DNA of 64,000 nucleotides from Cherax quadricarinatus (GCF_038502225.1 NC_091312.1:25957911-26021910); one strand, 5' to 3'. Counted from the first letter of the stretch, positions 14,680 to 26,897 are shown. The notes: generated by a model not told the origin, from the letters alone. Program-made: numbers and translations.

Positions 14680-16132
14680 AACTCACCGACAGCTGCTCGT
14701 CAGTGATGGCAGCAACTCACCGACAGCTGCTCGTCAGTGATGGCAGCAACTCACCGACAGCTGCTCGTCAGTGACGGCAGCAACTCACCGACAGCTGCTC
14801 GTCAGTGACGGCAGCAACTCACCGACAGCTGCTCGTCAGTGACGGCAGCAACTCACCGACAGCTGCTCGTCAGTGACGGCAGCAACTCACCGACAGCTGC
14901 TCGTCAGTGACGGCAGCAACTCACCGACAGCTGCTCGTCAGTGACGGCAGCAACTCACCGACAGCTGCTCGTCAGTGACGGCAGCAACTCACCGACAGCT
15001 GCTCGTCAGTGACGGCAGCAACTCACCGACAGCTGCTCGTCAGTGACGGCAGCAACTCACCGACAGCTGCTCGTCAGTGACGGGCAGCAACTCACCGACA
15101 GCTGCTCGTCAGTGACGGCAGCAACTCACCGACAGCTGCTCGTCAGTGACGGCAGCAACTCACCGACAGCTGCTCGTCAGTGACGGCAGCAACTCACCGA
15201 CAGCTGCTCGTCAGTGACGGCAGCAACTCACCGACAGCTGCTCGTCAGTGATGGCAGCAACTCACCGACAGCTGCTCGTCAGTGATGGCAGCAACTCACC
15301 GACAGCTGCTCGTCAGTGATGGCAGCAACTCACCGACAGCTGCTCGTCAGTGATGGCAGCAACTCACCGACAGCTGCTCGTCAGTGATGGCAGCAACTCA
15401 CCGACAGCTGCTCGTCAGTGATGGCAGCAACTCACCGACAGCTGCTCGTCAGTGACGGCAGCAACTCACCGACAGCTGCTCGTCAGTGACGGCAGCAACT
15501 CACCGACAGCTGCTCGTCAGTGACGGCAGCAACTCACCGACAGCTGCTCGTCAGTGACGGCAGCAACTCACCGACAGCTGCTCGTCAGTGACGGCAGCAA
15601 CTCACCGACAGCTGCTCGTCAGTGACGGCAGCAACTCACCGACAGCTGCTCGTCAGTGACGGCAGCAACTCACCGACAGCTGCTCGTCAGTGACGGCAGC
15701 AACTCACCGACAGCTGCTCGTCAGTGATGGCAGCAACTCACCGACAGCTGCTCGTCAGTGATGGCAGCAACTCACCGACAGCTGCTCGTCAGTGATGGCA
15801 GCAACTCACCGACAGCTGCTCGTCAGTGATGGCAGCAACTCACCGACAGCTGCTCGTCAGTGATGGCAGCAACTCACCGACAGCTGCTCGTCAGTGATGG
15901 CAGCAACTCACCGACAGCTGCTCGTCAGTGATGGCAACAACTCACCGACAGCTGCTCGTCAGTGATGACAGTAACTCACCGACAGCTGCTCATCAGTGAT
16001 GGCAGTAACTCACCGACAGCTGCTCATCAGTGATGGCAGTAACTCACTGACAGCTGCTCATCAGTGATGGCAGTAACTCACTGACAGCTGCTCATCAGTG
16101 ATGGTAGTACCTTACTGACAGCTGCTCGTCTC
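14680..16132. repeat. 34-bp minisatellite (array C)
   Basis: About 43 units of 34 bp containing 'aactcaccgacagctgctcg' followed by 'tcagtgacggcagc'. Each unit can fold TCACcGAC against GTCaGTGA around an 8-nt loop. Units differ mainly by 'gacggc' versus 'gatggc', in blocks. The last five or so units at the right edge diverge further ('tcatcagtgatggcagtaac'). One unit near 15081 has an extra G. Confidence 0.97.
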
Positions 16133-18046
16133 TGAGGAGGGTGAGACGCCGGCAGGGGTGTCTTGGCTGCTTCACGGCTCTTAACTTCAGCTTACAGCTG
16201 ATGATGATCCTCGTGATGGTAGCCAAATGCAATATTCTTGATGACATCGAGGCGAAGAGATGCGTGTGCTCACCAGAGTTTACAAGAACCGAATTGTAGC
16301 TCCTGGCCCCACCTCATAACTTCTACCTTTTCCGGTTCATGGTTTAGTGTCCCTTCTTCATTTATCCTGTTCATTTTACTGTTCTGAAATTGATAAGTAA
16401 TTCTCAACGTCCTTGTGGCTCCCTCGTGTCTAATTGCCATCTTTTCTTTCCGGCTTCAAGCTCATTTAACCAGCTATCCTCATTACTTGTGCTAAATAAT
16501 CAGAGGTCTGAAATTAACATACTCATTCCTAAAATAAGACACAGAAACAAATAAATTATCCTCCCTCTTATGAAATTATGGAAAAAATTATAACTTACAG
16601 AAATTTCCATCGAGGATAGATGGTGCTTATTCACTTTGTCTACTCCCCAGTGTTTTCATCATGCCACGATCTTGTTCTCCTTCATCCTGTTCTCTTCTAA
16701 GAGTATTAGTTCCTCAATTTTCTCGTCGTCCTCGCCTCTGGTATCAGTCTGGTTGAGAACCTTTGATTCTTCTAGAGCAGTCGTTCTTAGCCTATTCTTG
16801 ATGGCGCTCTGTCACAGTTGGCCCCTCATCTCCACGCTCCCTCCTTCCTTCAAATAAAATTCTGTATGTAAAACTTGCAGTCCTCTGTATTTAAATAGGG
16901 AAAAATTGAGAAACTGGTTTCCATTCTTCATTTTATTATTACTATTCACAGCAGTCTGGGTTGGCACGATACCACCATCCTCCCGATAAAGGAATGTTCT
17001 GTAGTCTGTCGTGTCATTACGTGCTGCCTCTCTGCTGGAGGACCTCACGCTAATGTAGTCTCCTGCACTGATAAATGAAACTGTAAAGTTCCTGAAGGTG
17101 TTCTTAAATTAACTAATCTTACACAGGCCACTAAACTTTTACTCTTTTACAGAGGTTTCCGGAAACATGTTTGAAGCAGTGTTGACTCTTTCAGTGTTGC
17201 GTCAAGCGCCTGTCCTCCAGTTTCAGTTTTCCCTCTCTTCTCCTTGGTCTTAATACTTTCCACTTGTCAGGAATTATAATAACCACCTGCTTGGCTACGT
17301 CAGCAGGTTGTTAGTCATCATGGGCGCATCTTTCTCCTTGACACTTTATTTTTCTCATTAGCTTTAAATCATCCACAGATGGGAATACATAGGATTAGAT
17401 TATCTTTGAGAGGTCATTATTAAACCAGGAATAATCTGATAAACCAGCCTTGAAGAGACGTAGTCATCACTATTATCCACTCAAACTTCTTAATACTATA
17501 ACACTCTTGCCTTCTATTATCCAGGTATTTCTATATTCACTATACTACACTTCCTGCTTGTAGTCCTGTAGTCTACCCATGCCTGTCTTTCCTACTATAT
17601 TTCAGTTTCTCTATCGTAAATTTGTAGAGTTTGTGTGTGCTTGTGTTATCTCTTATCTGTTCTGTTACTTTTAGCTATAATGGTTTTAAGAGATACTTGC
17701 CTATAGTTAAATACTTATTGTCTATTTCTCGTTTTATTTGTTGGAATAACGTCTGAAGTTTTTTTTTTTTTCCAATATCTCGCAGATGCGTAATTTCTAT
17801 TGTCACTTCCTTGGTAGAGGGTCATAAGGCTCGTCAGATGTTTTTCCCTTATACTGAAGGTGATGTCCTGTCTGGTCTCATTGCTTTCACGAGACCTAAT
17901 ATTCTTTGGAGCCCTTTTAATTCTTCCATTGATGTTAGTTTCTTACAGTCTCAGTTGTTCGACTTCTTTTCCCCCTTGACATCGTCTCTATTTCCCCGCT
18001 GAAGATAATTTTTGGAGGAAATATTCCGTCCAGCACTTACATCTTA
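16133..18046. other. Mostly single-copy-looking AT-rich DNA
   Basis: No supported gene. A short 'gtagctcctggcccc' stretch near 16300 resembles a CR1 tail also seen at about 26880 and 35485. A dispersed repeat lies at 16785-16940. Nothing else stands out. Confidence 0.5.
16785..16940. repeat. Dispersed repeat, copy also at 38345-38500
   Basis: Shares 'ctgtcacagttg', 'cctcatctc', 'cttcaaataaaattc' and 'cctctatttaaatag'-type blocks with 38345-38500 in the same order and orientation, at moderate divergence. The family is unknown to me. There is no coding capacity. Confidence 0.6.
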
Positions 18047-18100
18047 GAGATGGATCAGCTGATGCAGCAGCAGCTGCTGCTGCATCAGCTGATCCTTCTC
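18047..18100. repeat. Long palindrome: 44 bp perfect (18052-18095), 54 bp with one mismatch
   Basis: The left arm begins ggatcagctgatgcagcagc and the right arm is its exact reverse complement with no spacer; the centre lies between 18073 and 18074 within CAGCAGCTGCTG. After one T/T mismatch, four more pairs extend each arm (gaga / tctc). It could extrude as a cruciform in DNA or fold into a near-perfect RNA hairpin. Confidence 0.97.
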
Positions 18101-18139
18101 CAGTCTTAATACTTCAATTACCGAAGTCTTTCATCTTAT

Positions 18140-18560
18140 AAAATTTCAAGCCATCGAGGCTGTGGTCATTAATGTTGTAGTAGTCACTACTATGGTTGTT
18201 AGGATTAGCGCTGTAGTCACAGCTTCACAGCTATGGTTGACAGAGTTGTAGCAGTAGTTACGGATATGGTTAGGGTTGGTGCAGTAGTTGCGGTTGTAGT
18301 TGATAAGTGCTGTTGTAGTCGTCGGGGCTATAACTGTTTGGACTGTCGTGGCCTTGGCGGCGATAGTCGTCGGATCTATAGTTGTTACACGTGTTGCAGT
18401 CATCAAGGCTATATGGTTGGTAGAGTTGTCGCAATTATCAGGGCTATGGTTATTAAGGTCCTCGTAATCTCCGTGACAGTCATTTTGATTTCTGTAGCTG
18501 CTGACAATGTCGTAGGTGTTACGTTTGTCTTGGCTGTGATTGCCTAGGTGTCGAGGCTGC
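18140..18560. repeat. Degenerate GTT/GTAGTAG-rich low-complexity tract
   Basis: Imperfect repeats of motifs such as 'gttgtagtagt', 'ggttgttagg' and 'tatggttg' give Thr/Asn/Thr-rich or Val-rich frames on both strands. These frames look like composition artefacts of an old minisatellite, not genes. Confidence 0.5.
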
Positions 18561-20190
18561 TGCATGTCTGTCTGTCCGCGTGGCTGCTCGAGTGATTGTC
18601 TAATTGCTTCCCTGTCTGCACATGTTGCATGCCTGCTTGCATAGCTGCTCGTTTCTTTGCGCGTGATGAAGTGAAAGTTACACGAGTGAATAATCTAGTT
18701 TAGGTGAGTATTACTCCCGGTTATGTAGCTCTCCCTCCTCCACTCCTCCTCAACAAGGACCCAATCGATTCTCAACACCTGGTCAGCTCCCTCACTTCCT
18801 CGACCAACTCCACTTTCTCCTCCACCTTTAGTTTACCATTCCTTCACCCATTCCACCTTCCTTTATTTACCCTTATTCATTCTTCCACTGGCCACCATAT
18901 CTATTCCTTCATCTCTCCTATGCCTTCTCCACTACCTTCTCTATCCTTTCCTTGACACACTCGCACCTTCCATCTTGTTCGAACCTCGAGCATGACCCAC
19001 TGCTCTTTTCCTTATATAAAAATCATGGAAAGGTTTATGAAATACTAGGCAGTCGACAGTCCATATACCCAGAAGCGAACTGCAGGACGAACGGAAATTG
19101 AAAATGAACGAAGAGATTCCTTTGCCCTTCAGAGTAAAAATATTTTTTTGTTTTTATTTAAAGTGTTCAATGTTTTTCATTACTGTTTTGTTAAGTCAGA
19201 TGTAACCAGCATCTCAAAAAGATGAAAAATGATAATGGTCGTCTACTTCAAGGCTTCGTACACTCAAAAACATCAATTGATACTCGAGTCTCGTTAAACG
19301 TAACTGTTTAATGAAAAAGAAATGGGATTTAATGGCAGATTGAAGAATTTTATTTAACTCTTCTGCTTTAAGTGTTTCAGCTGTCAGGGTCACTAGCACC
19401 GGATCTTACATGTTCTCCTTTAGGGAAGAAAGACTATGAAGATCTCACATTCAAACTCCGTATATGCACGTCCCGATAAAATTTTATACACTCAGACACG
19501 AACGTTTTATTATACAAGATGATTCAGTAACAAGAATGAACAGAGTGAAACTTCGTTGCAAGAGATGCAACACAAACAGGTAAATTTTTGTTTTTGCATA
19601 ATTACAGATCACCGAAATGGACTGCCCACTGAAGCTTTAAATGCAGAAAATAGTCATTTAATAACTACAAAGATAAGCCCTATAAAAATATAGGACACAG
19701 ATGCTGTGTAGAGGCTTGCTGTAATCAACGGAATCCTGACATAGGTTTAGGAACCACCTCCAGATAAATAGAGCCACCAAGGACATGATAGTTAAAGTGG
19801 TTAGGAACTTTTAGTCAGTGTAGATAGTTTTCCCGTAGGACACAGGAATGTTATATTTAGCGAGGGCAAATTAAATATACTTCACTATGTAAAACAATAA
19901 ATAAAAGTCAAAGCAGAGTACAAGAGAGACAATCACGAAGAGAAATATAAGAACTTAAATATCCTGTGGAAGTGAGACACCAGAGAGTGGACGCAGAGAT
20001 ATAAAAAGCCCAGCAAAAATGGACACATGAAGGACTGAGCAAGTTCTGGAAGTACAGCAGACAAGGAATTACGTGATGGATGTAATCAGAGCAAAATAAA
20101 GACAACAAAATGGTTCACACAAAACACGAGAACAATTAGAAAAAGCAAAGTCTGTTGCTGAACCAGAACTGCAAAGTAACAGACAGTGGT
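18561..20190. other. No recognisable feature
   Basis: Includes a CT-rich stretch (about 18720-18960) and AT-rich DNA to 20190. Several short frames exist but have no homology or codon pattern that I can support. Confidence 0.45.
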
Positions 20191-20208
20191 AAGATGTTGA
20201 ATAATTTG

Positions 20209-20532
20209 GGACCACGAATGTTGGAACAATGTATGAACTATTTTGGACCACGAATGTTGGAACAATGTATGAACTATTTTGGACCACGAATGTTGGAACA
20301 GTGTATGAACAATTTTGGACCACGAATGTTGGAACAATGTATGAACAATTTTGGACCACGAATGTTGGAACAATGTATGAACAATTTTGGACCACGAATG
20401 TTGGAACAATGTATGAACAATTTGGGACCACGAATGTTGGAACAATGTATGAACAATTTGGGACCACGAATGTTGGAATAATGTATGAACAATTTGGGAC
20501 CACGAATGTTGGAACAATGTACGAACATTTAT
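20209..20532 (+). repeat. 36-bp tandem repeat derived from a LINE ORF2 segment
   Basis: Nine units starting every 36 bp from 20209 to 20497, each encoding GPRMLEQCMNNF or a close variant. The next position (20533) continues as YGPRLFNIL, which matches the GPRLFN motif of the LINE ORF2 tail (RGPRLFNCL in the 61-kb copy). The array therefore appears to be a tandem expansion of LINE coding sequence. A stop (taa) at 20479-20481 interrupts one unit. Confidence 0.9.
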
Positions 20533-20705
20533 GGACCCAGATTATTCAACATCTTAGCAGAAACACTGCAGGAGCAAGTGAAGAAGTCTGCAAGAAGAAA
20601 CTGGACAAGTATCTTCACCAGGTACCTGGTCAACCAGGCTGTGATGGATATGTGGGGCTACGGGCCACCAACAGTAACAGTCTGGTTGACCAGATGAGCA
20701 CCAGA
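20533..20705 (+). mobile_element. LINE ORF2 3' fragment (CR1-like family)
   Basis: Encodes GPRLFNIL, then after a frameshift KKLDKYLHQVPGQPGC and GYVGLRATNSNSLVDQ, the diagnostic C-terminal tail of the family. The tail is cut before the PRGR end. Confidence 0.8.
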
Positions 20706-20965
20706 CGATCCGGGAGTAGAAAAACTTTCAAAACTCCTCAAAGGTATAAAGGAGGAAGGAGTGGAAACAGATCCTGGGACACACAAAATGCGAGACAAGA
20801 TGGGACAGAAAAACTAGGCAAGAATAAAGTAGGAAGCGGAGAGGCAATTCGAAAATGCTTCACTGTAGGCTTAAGGGATTTGATTATGAATTACAATAAC
20901 ACAAGTCAGCGGCCGTAAAGAGCCAGTGTAACAAGGTTGAGAAGGAAGAAATTCTCATCACATAC

Positions 20966-21130
20966 TACAAGGAGTCTATCTGGAGGTTATTCCGGGGATC
21001 AACGCCCCCGCGGCCCGGTCCACGACCAGGCCTCCCGGTGGTTCAGGGCCTGATCAACTAGGCTGTTACTGCTGGCCGCACGCAGTCCAACGTGCGAACC
21101 ACAGCCCGGCTGATCCGGCACTGAAGAACT
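20966..21130 (-). mobile_element. 5'-truncated LINE tail (CR1-like family)
   Basis: Contains 'atcaacgcccccgcggcccg' and, on the minus strand, codes for PDQPGCGSHVGLRAASSNSLVDQ-type sequence and ends PRGR. Only the last 150-160 bp of the element are present, typical of abortive reverse transcription. Confidence 0.85.
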
Positions 21131-21289
21131 TAACAGAAGGTTTAAGAAGGGAAGAGAGATACCAAGGGTTGTAGAGGAAGAATATGTTAACAGGCTCGAG
21201 AAATCAAACAACAAAAGAAGAATGGATAAAGAAAGAATAAGACAGGATAACATCACAGGTACTAAAAGGAGACGCAGTATTGGTGTAGG

Positions 21290-21410
21290 AAAAGATCACT
21301 TATGTACACCTCTGAATATTTATTAAACGAAACATTTCGCCAAGAGTGATTTCATCTGCCCTAATCAGTCCTAATTGTGACTGATGAAGCCGCTCGTAGC
21401 TCAGTCACAA
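21290..21410 (-). mobile_element. Short hammerhead-like repeat (possible PLE-derived tail)
   Basis: On the minus strand it reads 'gcagatgaaatcactcttgg' then 'cgaaatgtttcg', followed by 'aataaatattc' and 'gtacataagtg'. The layout parallels 62765-62871 (gatgaagcc...ggcgaaacg...aataaagatacc). The core would be C-A-GATGA, so U4 of the hammerhead is lost and the motif is probably inactive. Assignment to Penelope-like elements is from memory. Confidence 0.4.
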
Positions 21411-21707
21411 TTCTTCTCTTTGAGAGTTGGTCAGTATCACCGTACCAGCACAAGCATCGTTGTGTTGCTGCCATAGCGAGGGTCTCTCAGTCACTGGGGT
21501 AGGGATAACTGAAACCTGACAAAAAATGCTCACGTCTCGCTATATTTAACGAAGAAAGCAGAGAGAGCTGCGCTCTGGCATCACTGTCCTTTAATTTTCG
21601 AAGTCAAGTAGTGAAGAGCACACCAGTGGATTTTTATTTATATGTATGTGGAGCGCTTAACTCGTGTGGGTCATTCAGCACAATGACGGCTGGAGGTCGG
21701 ATCGCGC

Positions 21708-21742
<35 letters not shown>

Positions 21743-22654
21743 TTATATTAATATGAAGGTTAAATATACAGACGGTGTGAATATTAGAGACAATGTGCGG
21801 GTTATGGCATTTTATTTACGAAGACATGTCGACAGTCAAACATTTTCTTATTTACACGTATCATCTAGGTATCTGAAGGATAGTGGAACTCTTCGAGATG
21901 AGGGGAAACTGTCAGTGAAAGCCACCACGGTTTCAGGGTCTGAAAATTCTGTCCAATAAACTTGCTGGACTTTTTACGACGAGGGTGCAGAGATAAAATG
22001 GGAGAGATGGAGTGGTTTGAATATTTCTAAAATCCGAAATAAAAATAGACTATCTCACATGAGAACAATCCATAAACTTGAACAGCCATGAGTAATGCAG
22101 TCGGTTAAGATGTTCATGTGAATGACGGAGTACTTTAGAGACAAGAGTCAGTAACAGTAAGGTCGGAAAGGAAGAGCAGGATACTCTGCATCCTTCAACT
22201 ACTGGTACTGCATCCCCTATTTTTGTGTATGCAAATAATATTCCAGAAAAAATCGACTCTTTTGTGTTTCTGTTTGCCATCGAGGGGAACAAGAATCGAT
22301 GGAATGCTGCGACAGACTCCAGGGATTTCTGAACTGGCTACAGATGTCCCAGCTTTTTCCTCACACTGTGTAACTGTTTCCATGTTACAGTCCATCACGC
22401 ATGATGGCTATCAGTGTTGAAATCTGTTAGCCTAAGCATAGAGACTTCAGCAAGATAGTGAGGATATCGTTAAGTATTGGAAGGAGAGAAGCGACAGAAG
22501 TTGGTTTGTAATCAAGGGATGACAACCTGGAATTATTAATGAAAGATAAGGACCTGGCAGTGATGCACATTATCCGTATGTCCTGGGCATCATACAAGAC
22601 AGAAAAATCTTATAACATTCAAAGACCTGAGAAAAGAATCCATCTGGGATCTTA
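21411..22654. other. No gene recognised; (AC)n at 21709-21739
   Basis: Contains an (AC)15-type microsatellite at 21709-21739 and short open frames without recognisable homology. Nothing else stands out. Confidence 0.5.
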
Positions 22655-23095
22655 TATACCTGGAGAGGATTTCGGGGGTCAACGCCCCCGCGGCCCGGTC
22701 TGTGGCAAGGCCTCATGGTGAATCAGGGCCTGATTAACTAGGCTGTTACTGTTGGCCGCACGCAACCCGACGTACGAACCACAGCCCGGTTGGTCAGGTA
22801 CTGAATTTAGTCTGCCTGTCCAGTGCCTGCTCGAAGACAGACAGGGGTCTATTGGTAATCCCCCTTAAGTATGCTGGAAGGCAGCTGAACAGCCTTGGGC
22901 CCCGGACACTTATTGTGTTGTCTCTTATCGTGCTAGTGGCACCCCTGCTTTTCATTGGATGGATGTTGCATCATCTACCGAGTCTTTTTCTTTCATAGGG
23001 AGTGATTTTCGTGTGCAAGTTTGGTACTAACCCCTCTAGGATTTTTCAAGTGTATATAGTCATGCATCTCTCCCGCCTTCTTTCTAGGGGGTACA
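22655..23095 (-). mobile_element. 5'-truncated LINE fragment (CR1-like family)
   Basis: Minus-strand copy of the ORF2 C-terminal region, from the 'cctggagag' tail at 22660 through the 'tcaacgcccccgcggcccgg' motif to the segment coding for the RRER..MTIYT stretch near 23070. It aligns with 68-500 of copy 1 and has frameshifts. Confidence 0.87.
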
Positions 23096-23189
23096 GGTTA
23101 TATATATACACACTGGGAAGCACACCACAGAATATGCAGCTCAGGCATCCATGGAGGCTTCGTCTGAGAAAACATGTGCAAAAATTAAA

Positions 23190-23400
23190 GTTGAGAGGTT
23201 TGCAATAAGACACCATTAGGAACTGAGAGGTGTGAATTATGTGGCGAGACTGAAGGAGCAGAACCTGGTGACCGTGGAGCACAGAATTAAAGAAGACATG
23301 GTAACGACGTTTAAAATTGTAAGAGGAAGCGACAGGAGCTTCAGGTTCAGTGGCGAGTAGTAGTTTAGCTGGCAGAACAGCTGAGAAAGTCGTTAACATG
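23190..23400 (+). mobile_element. Possible RT C-terminal fragment of another LINE
   Basis: The plus strand codes for a run like YVARLKEQNLVTVEHRIKED followed by MVTTFKIVRG, which resembles the end-of-RT pattern (RLxxLxLxSLExRRxRGDMIxxFKIxxG) of CR1-type reverse transcriptases. Short and degraded, with no other part of the element visible. Confidence 0.4.
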
Positions 23401-23524
23401 AAGAAAGCTTCTTGTACAAGCGAAACAATATTTCAGTGAAAGTTTTTCTCTCCATTTCTGAGAAATTTGAACTATACAGACACAGACTGATTGAAACGAG
23501 AGGTCCAGGAAGGCCTGAGCTTGC

Positions 23525-23795
23525 TATCACCTGCAGCTCATAAGACTGCCATCCCCACGAGCCCCTTTGAGGCGGGGCAGATGGCAGACCAGAGGCCTAG
23601 CTTCTCCCTACGAGCCCCGTGAGGGCGGGGAATGTGGCTAGGCCTGGGGACACTTGGTCCCAAAGATGAGGGGATACTTGTACCTCCTCCCATGGGAAAC
23701 TTAGGTCTCGAGACACTCCCCAGATAGGGAGCCAAGGCCGGGTCACCACTACTTGGAAAAGGCCCGGGCCGGGAGAATACCGGCGAATAAAAAAA
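23525..23795 (+). mobile_element. GC-rich retroelement tail, copy 1
   Basis: Ends 'cccgggccgggagaatacc' plus 'ggcgaat' and then an A-rich (tga)n-like tail. The 3' part recurs at 24060-24120 in the same orientation, while the 5' part (with repeated 'gagccc...gaggcgggg' motifs) does not, as expected for truncated retroelements. The family is unknown to me. Confidence 0.55.
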
Positions 23796-24059
23796 TGATG
23801 AGGATGAGGCAAACTTAATAACACAGCTTATAGATTAGGTACGTCATGGAGAGCAAAGCAGGAATTATGTTACTCTCATCAGTCAGGATAACTTCAGAGG
23901 CTGGGTATGGAGCTAAGCCTCAACCCATAGAAAGACAACTCGGTGAGTACACACACTACATAGACAATTCCAAGAGAGGAGGGGGGGGGGGTGAGGAAGG
24001 GAGAGGTGTCTAACTAGCTGTGAGAGTGGTGGTGATAATGGTTTTTGGTAGTGGTGACT

Positions 24060-24124
24060 GCCCCGCCGGGTCACCATCTGGAGAAGACCCGGGCCGGAAG
24101 TACCGGCAAATCCCTAATGAATGA
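24060..24124 (+). mobile_element. GC-rich retroelement tail, copy 2 (short)
   Basis: Shares 'ccgggtcacca', 'cccgggccgg' and 'taccggc(a/g)aat' with 23740-23795, followed by a (tgaa)n tail. Confidence 0.6.
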
Positions 24125-24251
24125 ATGGTGACTGCTAGTGGTATTCCTGAGGGTTACTTTTTCAAACGTGTGCCTTTGGAAGAGTGTTATGTTTTGAGGT
24201 GTATTGTTACTTTACAATGGTCGGTGCACAAGTGTGCTTGGAGGATCAAGG

Positions 24252-24370
<119 letters not shown>

Positions 24371-24654
24371 CCCCCACCCCACACCTGCGCATTAGTACGT
24401 GGGCGGTTATTACTGTGACCTGTTTGTGGCAGCATTAAATATCTGATAGCAACCTGCACCATCCCTCCTTCCCTGCCCTGGCTGTTTCTCTTCCCTCCCT
24501 TCTTCCCTCCACTGGCTGTTGCTGCTTCTTCCTCCCTCCACCATCTGCTCTCTGCTGATGCTGCTTCGTTCCTTCCTCCAGCGTTAGCTGCGGCTTCTCC
24601 CTCCTTCCATCCCTCTATCCACCATCTCCAGCTGTTCCAGTCACATGGTATCAC

Positions 24655-25935
24655 ATCTGGGCAACGCAAGGCAGCAGTGGTTTAAAGCGGGTCGCTCCTG
24701 CCATTCGCAATTGCTGGACCATTATGACGTAGATTTGGACATTGACTTTTGCGAAACCTTCTATAATTTCAGTTATGGTGTAAAATGAATAATAGGAAAA
24801 GTGGGCAGATGAATATTTATCTTCCTAAAAAATAGAACCCAGAGAGTAACAATGAACAGAGTGGAATGAGAAACTGCTACAGTGAAAACTTTTGTTCCTC
24901 AAGGTACAATTCTCACCTCGCTTTTCTTTCTCAAAATTATATCAGACAAAAACAGAAATATTAATCACAGTACTGTATCGTCCTTTGTGGAGGGTACTAG
25001 AATTTACAGAATATTAGAGAGGTATCCAGTGAGACCACAACAAATCTTCAGTGAGCCGATATAAAATTTTGTCTTCCAGGGAGCCACCAACAACATGTTA
25101 AACTAGCACAATCTTCACTTGCTCTGCTATGGAAATTTTAAGGAAATATAAATTGAATCGGAATAAAACACATTCCAGTCATTCAGTGGAGCGGATGTTT
25201 AATGTAAGACCTGGGAGTGACAATGGCAGAGGATCTCGCACTAAAGAATCACATCCATGTAATTATTACATCAGCGAGTAAAACAGAATACTGGATAACT
25301 AGCGCAATCAAAACAAGAGATCAAGCCAATGACGACGCTCTTTACATCATTTTTTCTCTATCCAGGCTGGAATATTACTGTAAACTAGTCCTCTTCAAGG
25401 CAAGTGAAATTGCAGAGCTGGAGAACATACAGAGAAATCTTCGACGCTTTTATAAATTCAGTCGAGCACCTGAACTACTGAGAGCGCTTTAAAGTTTCTT
25501 GAGCTCTACTCCTTGGAATGTAGGAGAGAAAGAAACATCATAATCTAAACATGAAAAATTCCGAAGGGAGTGATCCCAAACTTGCATACTGAAATCACTC
25601 CCTATGAAAGAAAAAAAAAACTTGGTAAACGGTTCAAAAATAATTTCAGTGAAGATCAGGGAAGGAGGCGATGAGTACATAGAGAAATCAACAAGTGTAA
25701 AGTGACCAAGATTCTTCACTACCCTCCCTCAACGCATAAGGGGTCTTGCTAACAAATTTCTAGTTGTCTCCAAGACGGAACTTAAAAAAGTTCTCAAATC
25801 AGTTCCTGATCCGCCAAACTGTGGCGCATATGTTGGTCTGTGTGGGGTTGGCACTGACATACTGGTTAATCTGTCCAGTAGCCATAAGGAATGAACTGGG
25901 GCCTGGACCGTGGAGGGAGGAGGTGACCTCCGAAA
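24655..25935 (+). mobile_element. Decayed LINE ORF2 copy (CR1-like family)
   Basis: Collinear plus-strand matches: 'gggtcgctcctgccattcg' (GRSCLSQL region, 24688), VPQGTILTSLFF with TVSSFVEGTRI (24890-25010), DLGVTMAEDLALKNH (about 25207-25250), SRLEYYCKLV and EIAELENIQRN (about 25360-25440), then LECRRERNIII near 25515. The catalytic FADD has become FVEG, so it could not work. The tail near 25800-25860 is degraded and the 'cgcccccgcgg' end is missing. Confidence 0.82.
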
Positions 25936-26328
25936 TAGAATACAGATAACCTACAGATAATTGTCTAATGCTGTTACTTCCATCCTTTCCTCCCTCCATC
26001 CCCCTACCCTCTGTTGCTGTTCCCTCCCTTCATATCTCCCTAGTTCCACCGTTTGCTATTTAATAATCCCGCCGACCCGTATGTACCTTCCGCTATACCC
26101 TCCCTCCCTCTAGTGACTGCTGCTTCTGCGTCAACACCTTTAATAGCCTCCTAATTTGTGGTGGCGGTGGAACGTCTCGTGTCTAATAGATTTTTAAATG
26201 CGTCTCCTGGAGCGTTGTGTCACGGCGCTCACCAATATCTTCTTTACCTCTTGTGTATATGCTGGAGAGTAGTGCGTTAATTGTAGTGCTGAGCTGAATA
26301 TAAATTAATATATAAACTCGATAAGCGT

Positions 26329-26545
26329 CAGTGGTTCCCGACTTTTCAACGATCTCCCTTCGTACGCAAGGAGAATTATCAAACAGACCTCTGGTTGTCT
26401 TCAAGAAGGAACTTAAGTTCCTCAAATCAAAACCGAGCTGTGGTGCATACTTTAAGCTGCGTGCTACCAGTAATAACAGTCTGGGTGATCAGGCCTTGAT
26501 CCACCAGGAGGTTTGGTCTTAGACTTGACTTCAGTGTCATTAACC
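26329..26545 (+). mobile_element. 5'-truncated LINE tail (CR1-like family)
   Basis: Codes for NRPLVVFKKELK- and CGAYFKLRATSNNSLGDQALIHQ-type sequence of the ORF2 C-terminus, then loses similarity at 'tggtcttagactt'. Confidence 0.83.
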
Positions 26546-26684
26546 CCCCTAAAAACATCCTTCACGTTTCTTTCGTGTATCTGCTCCATATTCCTCGCCT
26601 GCACTGCTCTCTCTCCATCATATGCAGTGAGAGGAGGAAAGTAGTCACTTACCTCAAGGCTTGAAGGCTTTATTATGTAGTATA

Positions 26685-26780
26685 TGTTTGATGGGCTGAC
26701 GTTTCTTCCCTTCTGGTGTTTGATGGGCTGACGTTTCTTCCCTTCTGGTGTTTGATGGGCTGGCGTTTCTTTCCTTCTCG
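26685..26780. repeat. 32-bp tandem repeat, three units
   Basis: Units at 26685, 26717 and 26749, each beginning 'tgtttgatgggctgacgttt'; the third has three substitutions. Confidence 0.95.
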
Positions 26781-26802
26781 TTTCTTTGAGGATTGCGAAG
26801 CG

Positions 26803-26804
<2 letters not shown>

Positions 26805-26855
<51 letters not shown>

Positions 26856-26897
26856 CACCTAGTTGAGGTTGCAGGGGTCGAGTCCGAGCTCCTGGCC

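Noticed and set aside
18146..18565. Thr/Asn-rich secreted or mucin-like protein
   Set aside because: Low-complexity repeat DNA opens frames on both strands, with no signal peptide.
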